From Casuarina equisetifolia (Eukaryota; Streptophyta; Magnoliopsida; Fagales; Casuarinaceae), in NCBI GenBank assembly GCA_028551475.1, contig CM052358.1:8043938-8107937 (forward strand): a stretch of 64,000 nt of DNA. The letters are read 5' to 3'. The notes beneath the pieces are model-generated. The model did not search any database and was not told the origin of the DNA. It was given only the letters and a program-made list of their open reading frames with translations. The translations under genes were made by a program, and so were the position numbers. Of this stretch, positions 49,811 through 62,209 are shown in pieces (positions within the stretch are counted from its first letter, which is position 1; each line of letters begins with the position of its first letter).

Positions 49811-52471
49811 ATGGCTCTCCTCCATATCCACACACCACCTCATAGCAGAGCCACCTCTTTCCCCATTCTTTCATTTCATTACCGACCGCCTTTTTGCTTC
49901 TCTCCTCCTCACTCCACCTTTAGAACCCACCAACAAAATTCACTCTTTTCCACTGCGACGCCTACCAAGACCACACCTTTCTCTCTCTCAAGACTCCCAA
50001 GAAAGTTGCTTTGCCAACCCCCACATGGCAAGTATGTCAGAGAGGACTATCTTGTGGTATGTTTCGTGCAGAAATGCCTGTCGATTTTGTTATTCGTTGT
50101 TTGTGGTCTTGTTTCCGTTTTTTAACTCTTTAATTTGCATTTTTCTTGTGGATTGGGTCTTGTATTAACTGGTTCTCATCACTATGAATGAAATGTTCAA
50201 ATGAAAACATTTTAGGGTTCAAAACAAAATAGATTCAGGGTTTCAGCTGTTTACCATTTGGAAAGAACAGAAGTTTGTCTGAGGGTTGTAGGGGCATTTG
50301 GCGCAGATTCTTTTGTAAGCAAAATTGGGTGTGCGAACTTTGGATTTTTGCCCATTCCAATATTGTGGTCTCTGGATTTCCGAATTGAGGTTGACGTTTC
50401 TGCATATTGGTTTTTGTTTTGGATGAACAGAAGAAGTTGTCAGCCGAGGAGGTTCAGGAGCTTGTAAAGGGAGAAAGAGATTTACCCCTTATTATTGATT
50501 TCTACGCAACATGGTGTGGACCCTGTATATTGATGGCTCAAGAACTTGAAATGGTATCGCTCAATATCTGCATTACATTAGTCAAGGCACTGCAGCTATA
50601 GCTGTAGAAATGTACTTGCAATTGTAAATCGAGATATTTACATCTCGGTTGTATAAATATCTCTTATTTTGTGATTCTAATTGCTCTTAGTATAATTTGG
50701 AAGCTTTTACGTCTGATCTTATGAGGCCTACATTTTTTTTTTAATAATACAGAAGTGATTTTTCAAATGTGGAGAGACCTGGGAAGGGGCTTGAAGGGGG
50801 TGTGTGTGTGGGGGGGGGGGGGGGGGGGTGGGGGCGGGTGTTGTGGGTTGGGGTTTGAGGTTTTGTAGGAGGTGGGCTAATGAGGTGGACGTTTGCTATG
50901 TTTAATCCATTTTGTTCGAGTTAGAAGCTCCAAGCTGCCCCAGTTGCTAGCATTCGATGCTATAAGTGATGCATCTGATAGAGCTTACTCATTGTTGGTT
51001 GGCTATGATACTGAAGCTGCTGGATATGAAACTCCTAAACCTGTATTGAAAAGAAGAGGGGCATTTAATTGAACCGTTGGAGGCTACTGTCAGTGAAATC
51101 GTATTCAACTAAGCATTCAATCGGCTTTGTCATATATGTTAGTGTTTAATATTTGTATCTTCAGATGGTCTTGTATTGGTGCATGATTCTGAGGACTTGA
51201 TAGTTTTCATATGCCCGGACGGCACTTTCACATTTTGACAGGCTGGTTATTTGAGTCTTTAGACTTTGGGTCATGGCTCTTGATGGACTATCAAAAGGTG
51301 GATTGCACTCCTTTTTCTGGTTGACTTCTTGTGAGTGGAATACAGCACCTCACAAAAATTCTTTTGATGTAACTAAAACTTGTTTTGGAGGAGAGGATTT
51401 GTTTGATATTCAACTCCTTCAGGTGTCCAACGATTATATCCTTGATTTTTGGAACAAATGATAAATAGTATCCTTGATGGAGGTGCTGCAATTAGCTTTT
51501 TGAGATATGTCATAGGATTTCTTAATGCTTACAAGTCTTTAGGTACTAGTCAATGAACTCTGCATTTTGGTTTACCTGAATCAGATGCCATTTGGGCCAA
51601 AAATTTGGTCTCTCTCACAATACCTAGAAAATATTTTGATTAGCATGCACTCATTTGGGAAAGACATCTAATACAGTTCTGGAACCACAACAGAAGAGCT
51701 TATAGTTACCCGTTGGGTAGATATTATTATGAGGATAGTGTTTCTTCCCTTGCCAGCATTCCTTGACTTGTTTTTGCAGCTCATATTGACTATTGAATTG
51801 CACAGTTCCGCGTCATGATTGCTAGTGGTTCAGTTGTAAACTTTTCCAAACTTGTATGGAATTAAGTTTCTTCATGGTGAATAGAACAATTTGCAATGTT
51901 TCGTCTTCTAACAGTTAATGAAACCTTAAAATGTTTATTTGTATTAATCTAGGACAAAATCTTGCCAAGATATAATTGCTAGTCTTGAAGGTCTGCAAAC
52001 TTATGAGCAACTTTTGGATTTGACTTTTTGTCACAGCTTGCTGTGGAGTATCAGGACAATGCAGTGATCGTTAAGGTTGATACAGACGATGAGTATGAAT
52101 TTGCACGTGACATGCAGGTAACTTGGTGCTTTTATCCCTGCGTTGGTTGATTTGGTATTTCTTGACAAAAAATGAAACTGATTAAGATCTTGGAAACTTA
52201 GTAGTTAGTCTTTTCGTGTAGCTAATTCTATTGCTTACATGTTATGGATTGGTATGTCTTAGTGACGGGACTAAGCTTTCTAGTTGGTGTAATTACTGCA
52301 ATACTTGTTCTTTGAATATATTTCTACAGTAATAACTTTCTATTTTTGTCTCAGGTACGAGGTTTGCCAACATTGTTTTTCGTTAGTCCAGATCCAAATA
52401 AAGACGCTATCCGGACCGAGGGGCTTATCCCAATACAAATGATGCGGGACATAATGGATAATGAGATGTGA
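49811..52471 (+). CDS. TRXz: Thioredoxin z / CITRX, plastid
   Basis: Exons 49811-50056, 50431-50553, 52037-52117 and 52355-52471 join in frame (GT/AG) into 188 aa, close to the Arabidopsis length of about 183. Residues 1 to about 70 are a Ser/Pro/Thr-rich transit peptide ending near RKLLCQPPHGKYVREDYLV, the conserved start of the mature part. The redox centre TWCGPC is at residues 109-114, the cis-proline is Pro155 in VRGLPTLFF, and KVDTDDEYEFARDMQ and IRTEGLIPIQMM are diagnostic for TRX z. The protein is part of the plastid-encoded RNA polymerase complex (PAP10) in chloroplast nucleoids, and CITRX in tomato binds the Cf-9 receptor tail. Intron 2 is 1.5 kb and contains a G-rich run. The start ATG fits the family. 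Confidence 0.95.
50800..50860. repeat. G-rich tract in TRX z intron 2
   Basis: After a short gtgtgtgtg stretch follow about 20 Gs, then further G3-G5 groups separated by one to three bases. It is a strong G-quadruplex candidate on the sense strand of the intron. Confidence 0.8.
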
Positions 52472-53826
52472 CCGAGCAAGTAGAACCAGAAAGAATTTGT
52501 AGGGGTGGTAGGAGCGCTTTCAGTGACTAGTTTGAGTTCTGTAATTTATATGAAATGCTGCATTAGAGTCAACAATTTTGTAGCTATTTGATGTATTATA
52601 GATGGATAGTAGGAAAGGTTTTGGATGCAGTAACTTGTCGGCAATCCACTCAAGTAAGGATTGAACTCTCCTTTTTCCCATCATGGAGCGGGAATTCAGA
52701 CGTCCACTTTTAAGAGGTTGCTTGTTTGAATTTCAAACTGAAGATCACTTTTGAAGGACGGTGGCGGCCTGTTGTGCCGAAATCAAAACCTTAGTGTTGG
52801 CGTAAATGCTCTGCATATTATGCTCTCTTACGATTCGTAGGTTCATGTACCCAGGCCCATGCAGATTCACGTGGAAAGAATGGGCGGCCTGCGATTGAGA
52901 TGTACTAGCGAGCGAACGGCGGAAGGGTTCTTCAATTGTTCCTATTTTGTTCCTTAAAACATTCTGATGTGGTCTGGTCGCTGGAGCCAGATTGTTTACA
53001 AATGATGGTCGAGGCTGCCTAGTGTCTGTACGTTGAAAGACCAGTCTCAAAAGCCACCGATATAACAAGGAGCCGTAGTACGAAAAGATTTCTATTGCCT
53101 TCCCTGTCTACATCTAGACTGGTACAAAGCCTTCCACAGCGTTTTGATTACCAGATTGACTACAGATTGTGTGGGAAAGGGGAATATACATTCAGAAACA
53201 ACGATTGTTGGGGGTTCTTAAAGTGATTATATAAAGTTTTAGTGATAATGAATACTTTTAGGTACAATGTAGATGTAACTTCCAAATTTTAGGCCATCGG
53301 AGTAGAAATAATCACGCTTAAATAAAGGAAAATTCCATCACGCAAATGACTAAACCTTCCACACGATATGACTAAACCAAAGCGTTGAAGCTTCTGTTCT
53401 TCTGATTTGATGGATTTAGTTTAAGGTCATGGTAGGAGTGTCTGACGAGTCTCAAGAGTGCTCAGAACGGTTAACTATTATTATTTACCACCATTAGAGA
53501 CATGGAGTCTTAGTCAATCCATTCTCTCCTACCATTTTCTGCTTCGAGAAGAAGTTCATAACCATTTGCATTGCTTAAACACAAGAAGAAACAAAAAACC
53601 CTATGTAAAAGAACAAAAATAGGCTACTTTTCTGGGCAAGTTAAAAGTATAATCAGATACAGAAGAGATCAACAACAATGGCTTAGATACAGACACAGAT
53701 ACAGGTACACTTTTGAGAACAAACAAAAAGGAATGCAGCACAGCCTTCAGGTACAGCTGAGAGCACCCAGACCCAGGAACGGGTCGATGAAACATCCTAC
53801 ACTGCTAGAGGCTCCTTAGCTCTTCC
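52472..53826. other. Convergent 3' region between TRX z and the ARGOS-like gene
   Basis: This contains the 3' untranslated regions of both convergent genes. A 107-codon open frame on the minus strand (52745-53068) has no recognisable family and I do not call it. Nothing else is seen. Confidence 0.4.
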
Positions 53827-54030
53827 TCAAACCGCGTAAAGGACGACATTTCCAGCATCTTCGATGGGCGATAAGGCCAAGAACATGAGCGCAGCCATGA
53901 GCCCAACCGGAAACAAGAGAAGCATCAAGGGCGGAGGCGGCAGGGGCGGCAACAAGAGAGGTAGCACCACCATCGACGCCGCTAGAGCCAAGAGCAACAG
54001 AACAGACCCTACGCTGAAAACCTGGACCAT
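53827..54030 (-). CDS. ARGOS / OSR-like small membrane protein
   Basis: An intronless 67-aa frame on the minus strand has the hallmark of the ARGOS/ARL/OSR organ-size family: two hydrophobic helices (residues about 8-27 and 35-54) joined by the proline motif LPPLPPPP (27-34). It opens with MVQVFSVGSVLLLLALAAS and ends PIEDAGNVVLYAV, like the FSVESL-start and NV..TY-end of relatives. ARGOS-like proteins sit in ER and other internal membranes and promote cell expansion or division, partly by lowering ethylene response. The frame is open upstream but has no earlier Met, so this start is the only one, and the protein is of the short OSR1/2 kind. A TATATA run lies 125-140 bp upstream. It is convergent with the TRX z gene. 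Confidence 0.8.
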   Translation of the reverse strand: MVQVFSVGSVLLLLALAASMVVLPLLLPPLPPPPLMLLLFPVGLMAALMFLALSPIEDAGNVVLYAV

Positions 54031-54153
54031 ACTCTTCTCAACCTCGAGACAACTAAAACCATGTCCTCGACAATGCAGCGAGAGGAAGACAATGCTAGAA
54101 AGGCTTTGTCTTTGCGTTCGCCAGGTATGTCCCCGGAAATTAAGTGCGGTTTG

Positions 54154-54169
54154 TATATATATATATATA
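54154..54169 (-). promoter_or_regulatory. TATA-type run upstream of the ARGOS-like gene
   Basis: A 16-bp alternating TA run reads TATATATA on the minus strand, about 125-140 bp before the start codon at 54030. This is a suitable place for a TATA box with a leader of about 100 nt. Confidence 0.5.
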
Positions 54170-56320
54170 GGTGGCCAGTGCGGGCTTTCGACGAAGTGAA
54201 GGTGATTGATGCGACGGCTAAAGTCTAATTCCAGTTTAATGAATGAAATAGAGGTAAAAATGGAAAATGAATTAATAATATATAATCTAGAAAATTACAA
54301 AAATAAAAAATAGTCAAACTTTTTTTTTTTTTTAACTGTTGAGTTAAAAATTCAAAAGGGACTTGGACTGTTACATAGGATGATTAACGGGACGTGGGGC
54401 CAATGAAGGAGTGTCGGAATCGTGAGGAAATCTGGCTTAGGGTAATGTTCCGAATCAGACAGAATCAGAGCGGAAGATCCCAATATATACATTCAGCAGA
54501 TACGTTTAGGAACATAGAATTTAAAATTGCTTTCATAAATATTAAATACCACAACCTTTTTATTGATATCTTATGCTTTGTCTCTTCCGATGGTCTTGCA
54601 GTAGTTAGTCCTAGAAAACTACAACCAAATTGTTTTTTTTTTTTTTTTTTTTTTTTACATGACAAGATAACATTTTTCCCACTTTTTATCTTTTTTCTTT
54701 ACTGATGGTATTTGCATGAACCACTCAAGTGGGTTTGACGAGGAGAAGCAGGCGAAATTGGAATTAGAAGACATGGTCTGGCTGCGATGCGTCCAACTCA
54801 AAACCTGCTTTTGAGGTTGCACCGGAAATTTCGTATTGTCAGATGATCGAATTGTTTCACACCAAAAGGAGCTGAGATTGGAGGATCCATTTTATCGTCC
54901 AGCATTAAAGCATGCCGAATATGACTTCCATGTGCGTGTTGGTCAATTGCCTTATCTAACACGGCTTGGCCGTAAAATCTCTGCCGCTTCTGACTTCTGT
55001 TCATCCAGTGGACCAAGACTTGAGTTTTCCCTTTTTTACGTTTTTGTTGGGGGATATGGTTTTGGGCTTGCGATTGACAAAAGACAAATGGGAAATCTCT
55101 TGCTTGCATGAGACAGTGCTTCCCATCGCACAAGAAGATACGGTGCCTCAGAAGTTCAGAGATTAATGAATGGAGAATGGGAGGGAGGGTGGGGAGAAGA
55201 TGCTTCCCAGAATCCAAGAATTGGCATTCAAAGATAATGGAAGTAACAGGGACTACGGAGATTGTGTGAATCTCGGAAACGACAGCAAGGTTCAGCGTCT
55301 CCGTTCAATGCACTCACTCTCTCTCTCCCTCTCCCTCTCTTGTTGCTGTCAACAAAGGGCGTTCTCTCTTTCTTGCTTTCAAAGCTGGCGCGTCAGAGAC
55401 AGAGTCACTGGATGTTATCATGTTGACGCTGCAAAGCGTGGCTTGCCAAAGAGGATATGTGTAAGTTGGTACAACCGCAGTCCTATTTTGGCCTAGTGCA
55501 TTGTATCTCAGCCTTCGCGATATTCCACGCGCCTACGCCTCTCTTTTCAAACACACATCCTCATCTCGATTTCTGCTAGTTTTGGTCCAATCAAGGCCTT
55601 TGTGGGTGAGGCGATTTTCGACTTTGTTTGACCGAGAAAGCACCCTCTTCGCCATTGTCTTTGGCTACTTCTAGGCTGCATCTCACTTTCTTTTTTTTCC
55701 AAATATTGCTACTGTGCTGAAAGAAACGTTCGAATTGGGTAATGGAATCCAGAGAAAGACTTACTTAGCAAGAGCCCTTTGGGTTCTGAAAAAAGTTGTA
55801 TCACTCCAAACAATGATTACCCAACTCAACAAGTTTTTTATAGTTTTCTATTTCTTGATTGTCTTCCGGTTTATGGTTTCAATCGTTTCGGTCCACAGCT
55901 GCACCAGAAATGGGTTGCCCTTGCGGCAAGTAAACTGCAGTTGGACAACCATGTTGCCCTCGTAATAATTCTGTAACAACCGCAGTGACTGTATTTAATA
56001 AAAACATGCATGCCCACCTGCTGCCCCCGATGAGATCCACCACAGAAAGTAGAGTATGAACGATATTGAAGTCTTTTACCTAACAACTGCACATAAGCAA
56101 ATGTAATGCTTTTTTCTTCCCTTTTTAGATGAAGTATAACAAAGCCCCAAGCTTCTCATTGAAACTGTTAAACACATCAATGGACATCATGGAGGGGAGG
56201 TCAAACTTAAGCACATTAAATACCTCTGACATATCTTATGTCAGGGGGAAAGCACGGCAATACAGAAAAAAAATTGAAAAAAAAAAATCGAAAAGAAAAA
56301 TAATAACTGCATAATCCTGA
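54170..56320. other. Spacer upstream of the ARGOS-like gene
   Basis: I recognise no gene. Poly-T tracts lie at 54320-54335 and 54631-54656, and a CT-rich run at 55315-55342. An open frame of 139 codons on the minus strand (54798-55217) shows no family motif. The NUDT16-like 3' UTR begins to the right. Confidence 0.4.
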
Positions 56321-56404
56321 ACACCGATTTCGTTGCAGAATGAAAAGAAAGATGCACTCATAACACCGATTTCGTTGCAGAATGAAAAGAAAGATGCACT
56401 CATA
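56321..56404. repeat. 42-bp perfect tandem duplication
   Basis: A 42-bp unit starting acaccgatttcgttgcagaa occurs twice without visible change. It lies just past the stop codon of the Nudix gene, probably in its 3' UTR. The unit contains ttgcag, an acceptor-like motif on the plus strand. Confidence 0.85.
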
Positions 56405-56489
56405 ACAATTCTGCCAGATTGTAGACCGTCAACATGTCGCCTCACCAGCTGGGCATTGTTGCTTAGACAGTCCTCCATCCCAGCTTTCA

Positions 56490-59400
56490 TCATTCGTTCC
56501 GCAGAACTCCACTCGCAGAATTCATCATTCCGTCCGCATACCACTTGGAGAATCCATTCTCAAGGGCCTCCCTCATCCACGAATGCCGGCACCTCTCCAC
56601 TGCTTCTGGTACGGTCAACCAAGTTCTCTTTCGGGTGCTCATCTCTGGCCATGATTCAAGCTCCTCCTTCACCAACAAGGCAAACATTGCAGCTTTGCAT
56701 AAGCCTTCCGGGCTGAACTCATCTTGGTGGGTTTTACTCTTAAAATCATAATATCCTAGAAAATCCTGAAACCACGAAATATTAACAGCGTATATGAGTA
56801 GCGAAGCAGCTGGAAACTTATAGCTTAAACCCACATTCAAGATAATGTGATATAATGGGCACACGACGACAGCACAAGAGATAATAGGCAACCAAAAAAG
56901 AAAGGAACTCAAACGGGAAAGATTCAAGATATTACAAGAATATCGTTCCTCCTCCTTTACAACCAAATCCTATGTGTTACCTAAATCAGAAAGACTAGCC
57001 TAAGGTTACGGCCTCAGAGTTAGTTTTGCAACCAACGTGGTTCAATTAAGAGAATCAATCATAGATGCAGAAGAAAACACCCAAAAGGGAAAGAATTTTA
57101 CCAAAATATGAACAAGATAGCAGCAGAACTATGTGAGGTTAAAATACAGTAGAACTACGGCTATCAATTTTTCACAGTGGAAATTCCTACCCCGCCATGA
57201 TTGTTCTTTCCCGAACCCGATGCATATGTCGTTTGAAGGTTATTGACTTTCTAATGATATTTGCACAAGTGGAAGGAAACGAAGTGGCTACTTGATTAAC
57301 TGATATACATTTGAAAGCTTGAACAATTGAACGAAAGATACTTAAACATATATCTTCCCTCATCCCTTTCTCCTTTCAAATCTCACTTCGTCCCACCTCT
57401 GGGCAAAAACAGATGCATGTCCGTGGGGTGAGAGACCAGGCATCCCTTTCTTCCTCCCTTTTTCCTCCGATGTATCACTCAACTTACATTTCCCTTCCCT
57501 TCTTCGAACTTAATTTCCCCTCCTTCCAAGATTGTCTATATATTCCACAATGTCATGAGCAGAAAAAGTATAACAATGTTCAACAAAATGTCTATAACTT
57601 TCCATTAAATTCAACAAAAGTCATCAAGACCACATAATACATGGGCAGTTGCACTGTCCAGCGTTTTGCTGCATCTAGTATGCCAAAAATCTCACTTTGA
57701 ACATCACAAAAAATACCAATAACAGCAGAAATTGATCTGTATTTAAATGTGCGAACTCAATATTTACAATCAACAAACAGAGCCTCGTGGACATCTGTAG
57801 AGAAATATATTGCTTTTCTGAAAGCATCCCACACTGAAAAGCAATATTGCACATTTGAAACATACAAAATCCAATCAACTTCAACACTTCAAAGGATCAA
57901 GAGACAGTAAAACAATATGACGTAGTTTATAACAATATCAGAGTAAGTTCAATGAGAATGAAGACAAACTGACCATAAGATCCCCCCGAACTCCAGCTTC
58001 TTCAATAGCTTCCCTCACTGCAGCCTCCTCAACAGTTTCATCATTCTCCCAGCCTCCCTATAAGAGACAAAAGAACTCAAAATAGATGATAGAAATACAT
58101 AAACCCCACGGAATAGAAATCTCCAAGTGAGTCCAAGCTGGCTACTTCACATTTATTAGTAATGGACAAAAACATTGCTTCCCAATTAAGAATCTGCGCT
58201 AATTTTTCACTTGAAGGAATAATAATTTTGAATTCCACGTTAGCTTTGCTTAATATGTGATTAATTTTTCCTAAACTTAGAGATGGTGACTATAAGTTCT
58301 CAACATAAGCACTAGAAAATTCTATTCTTTACAGGACTGCAGCCCTTTCTTAAACCCCTTTTTTCTTAAAATAAGTAAACAAACAAAACTTTCAGGTATC
58401 AGAAAATGAAAAGAAAGAAATCCTGAACAACTGGCTTTATTTATTTTCCTAATAGCTAGGTTGGCAGGACAAACCTTACAATCTATGTACTCCAAAATTT
58501 TACATTTTCTTCGTTTCTATACCATTTGTGCACGAGGGTAGCATCTTCTCACTGTTCTGTATGAGTTTATCTGTAGCATAAAAGTGCTCACTAAGCAATG
58601 CACTGTCACACATGGCCTTTTTAGAGATCTCCAGTCTGTTTTAACTGACATTAGGTTTTTAAAATCTATCATCTCCATGCAGGTAACCGACTATAACTAA
58701 TCCAACCAAAGTCCTTTCTTCATTCAAACCCAACAGGAAAATTCCAAGAAATTTGTCATTGGTAGTTCACCCTGTCAAACTAGAAATTTCTTAAGATGCC
58801 CAACATGATACATAGTTCAAAAGACCAGCTCCATGCTTTGAAAGACAAAGGGTCATTTGATTGCTCCCAAAAGGTTGGTGAAAACCTCAGGGGCAAGCAA
58901 CTAGTTGTACAACCTAATATGCACGCCAAATGAAGATTCCTGTCAACCTTCGGATTGATTTCAGTCACTATAAAATATTGCCAATTATTTTGAGTCCTCA
59001 AATTACACAAATCAACTGACATATGATTTTTTGGGGTGAGAAGTTAAGTTGTAAGTATCAACAATAGGCAATTGCAGAAAACTTGGAAGTTTACGCCTCC
59101 CAGCAAACAGAACAATGCTCTATAAGATTAAAGCCTCAGCTTAGCGGGCATGCAAGCTAAAAAGGCATGAAGCATACCCCGCTTTAAGAGAGACCATTAA
59201 AACACAATATCATCCTTGTAACTTTACCAGTAAAGAGAATGGCGACAAGCCTTGAGGAATAAGATTTGAGAAAAACCATTAAAACAACGACTAGAGTAAC
59301 CAATTTGCTTAAAAAACAACATATGAACAATAAGAGGCTGTAAAGTCAGCAAAACAACTTCATCAAAGAAGTCTGACAATGAGAATTGTTTCTACTTCAA

Positions 59401-62209
59401 GTTTGTTTCACCTATTTTAAACAAAAAGATCCAGTGAGCATGAAATCAAATTTGCCCAATCAACCTAATACTGAAAAATCCAACTCTGTGCTAGCCTTAT
59501 AATCTGTTCATGCTTATAAGAGAGAGAGGGAGGGAGCGATATAATACTTTAGTAAACAAGCTAGTAAAGAATTGAATCAGAAGTACCTGAAAGTTCTGAG
59601 CAATGTAAAACTCAAGTAAAAATACTATCACGACTTATTACCTTTGGAAACAAAAGTCCTGGTCCACTAGTTGAGTTAATCATAAGCACTTCAACAATCT
59701 TCTCAGAATCCATATCTTCATTGTCACCTGAATTTCTAAGCCTAAACGGAATACACCTGAAAAGATAGGGAAAAAAAAAGGGAGAAAAAATGAAAAAAGA
59801 ATCTACTGAATTAGTTTCTTCCCACCACATACAAGAAAATTCTTTGACAAATATCCTTGAAGGATAAGTGACAGTAATATCAGTCCAAATTGCATAAAAG
59901 TTTCTAATAAAAATTGATCAGAGACTTCATCTAAAAGTTATCAGTCAAGCCAAGCCTTATCATGCAACAAGTGCCTTGGACCAAACTCACGCCCCCAAAG
60001 CAATGGCATGCATACATAAGCACCTGTAGTCTACCAAGACACGTGATTCAATAAATTGCAAGGTGGGCGGTGCATTTCAACATCTTGTCCATATTCACTA
60101 GCTACTTCACGTGAGAACAAATGGTAAATAAACCATTAGATTCATAATTTTATAACCAAGAAAAGTTAGGCTCAACCACTTAATCATCATTAAGCAAAAA
60201 CACAGCCTCCCATCTGAAAGGGACAGCTTCGGAAGAATCAGTAGATATTAGTTGTCTTCTCTCTTTATCCTTTTATTTCCCAACTCTAAATGAACAAGTG
60301 CTAAGTAGAGTGCCACAAGATATCGTGCAGATACTTCATCAAGTTCCCTTCCGGCCAAATAAAGACTAACTCACGAAACAATACAAACTGGACAAAGAGG
60401 AAAGCCATCTAATTTCATTCACTCATTACAATAAATACAATAAACACTGTTGCCCAAAACAATTTAAAAGCTCAACAACTTTTGTGACACTTGCAAGCAG
60501 CACCCCTTACTAGGTGGATCTTGTTCATAAGGTTCCCACAACATGGATCACATATGGTAGAACAGCTAACGTGTAAACATGCAAAAAGTTAAACTCTCAT
60601 AAAGTTAAGTCCAAGTCAAAAACTAACTCATAAGTTGAGAAAACAAAATCTCTTTTCAGATATTACCAAAGATTCTATCTTCCTCAACACTCCTGTGTCA
60701 ATTAAGAAATAAAAAATAAAAAATAAAAAATAAAAGAAGAAGAACACCTACAACCCATACCTACACACCAAGAGTCAAGTGGAATGGGATTTAGAGTAAA
60801 CATCATCATGAGTTTTGATATTATATAAGAAAACTTAAAATACGATAAAAAAATTTACTCGTGAATTAAAATGATAAATTTACTTATAAACATTATCCAA
60901 GAATCCTATCTCTTTGGTGGAAAACTACATTCCTCAACATAAACAACTCATGGCTAAGTGATTGGTAAATATGTATATGGCCATTGGAATCTAAATAGAC
61001 AATTTGAGCATAATAGCCAATCCCATAGGATAATAATTTGTACAACATCTATTGGGCACATTCCGCATGGTATAATGATGCTAGTAACCTTCTATCATAT
61101 GCTACAGAATCACCCACTAAAACATCCATTTATACCATTACTAGGAACAACAAGCGTAAAAGCATGCCTTTGAAGATTCCACCAGCATTAGGCATCAGAC
61201 CTAGAAGTCATCTGCCCATAGTGATCAACTCTTCAATTGTCTTAAAAAAATTACCCCTAAAGAGGTCCAATCACAAGGTGACCTAACGTTGAAAAAAATC
61301 ATTTCAAAAAGGCTATCCTTCTACTTCAGTAGTCCCTGTATCCTAGAATCGGTCTTCTTCCCGATTCTCTAAATTACAACCTCACCACAAGTTTTCTTGT
61401 TGGACCACTAATGGGACCCCAAAAGGCAAGTACAACCGGACATCTCTCTCTTGGGGAACTAAACAAGTGCTCCTCGCAAAGATAATATCTACATGAAATA
61501 CATGTCTAGAATAATTATTGGTAAGATAAATTATAAGAATTACTGCGCTGCACAGCCCCTAAGCCAACTCCAATAACCTTTTGATTAGCTCGCTGTTTTT
61601 ATTTTCCATCAAAATGTATGGATTCCAGACACCATCGAAATCAGATATGCTTCTAAAACCTAGTTCTAGTAAATTGGTCAGCCGGGATCGTCCATCTAGC
61701 ATAAATCATACAAAACCATGCATCCCACCTTTACACGCCCACATTTCCCTATGCTTCCAAAACCCAGTTTAAGTTGAACCTCGGCTTGGGTCAAAGAAAT
61801 ATCTTATTCATATAGTATAAATCAAACATTCCAACCAACATATACCCACCAACTCCTCCATTTAGAAAGGAAAGAAAGCACTTAACCACCGTACAAAAAA
61901 TATCACTTGCAAATAACTTATATAAAACCCATTACCGAGGAGAAGTCAACAAATAATTGGCGACACCTACGATCAATGGTTGCTGCCGTCTGAAAATGAC
62001 TTCCACGCAAATACCAAGAAACGAAAGGCCACTCAATCACATCAATCGGCATCAAACCATACCCAAGAAATGCAAACTCAGCAGCTAGGTAAAGAAATAT
62101 GTTGTAAAGGTATGAAGTAAATGAAACGCGGAATATACCCGGCAACTAGGCGACAACCGGCCTCGTATCGTTGCTGATGCCGACCCGTGCGGGCCACCAA
62201 ATCACACAT
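56490..62209 (-). CDS. NUDT16: Nudix hydrolase, NUDT16-like
   Basis: Four minus-strand exons join in frame with GT/AG borders: 62209-62139, 59756-59642, 58057-57974 and 56765-56490, giving 181 aa, close to the 180 aa I recall for Arabidopsis NUDT16. The protein begins MCDLVARTGRHQQRYEAG and continues CIPFRL, SGPGLLFPKGGWENDETV and AIEEAGVRGDLM. The 23-residue Nudix box (GX5EX7REUXEEXGU) covers residues 63-85 and is complete, with Arg77-Glu78 and Glu81-Glu82 as the metal-binding core. KSKTHQDEFSPEGLCKAAMF and ELESWPE follow. Members of the group hydrolyse diphosphates such as diadenosine or inositol polyphosphates; NUDT16 is annotated as mitochondrial, but no strong targeting peptide is visible here. 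Introns 1 and 2 (2.4 and 1.6 kb) are AT-rich and hold no other gene I can see. The tail after KWYAD is variable in the family. Confidence 0.9.
60600..60735. repeat. Repeat relic and (AAAAAT)n in Nudix intron 1
   Basis: The stretch aagtcaaaaactaactcataagtt at about 60613-60637 resembles the repeats in NQR intron 2 at 6030, 6655 and 7130. It is followed by an (AAAAAT)n microsatellite at about 60707-60733. Confidence 0.5.

Noticed and set aside
52745-53068. 107-codon open frame on the minus strand
   Set aside because: No recognisable domain, no clear promoter, and it lies in the convergent 3' region of two real genes.
54798-55217. 139-codon open frame on the minus strand
   Set aside because: Composition is mixed and I see no family motif, splice pattern or conserved segment; chance opening is likely.
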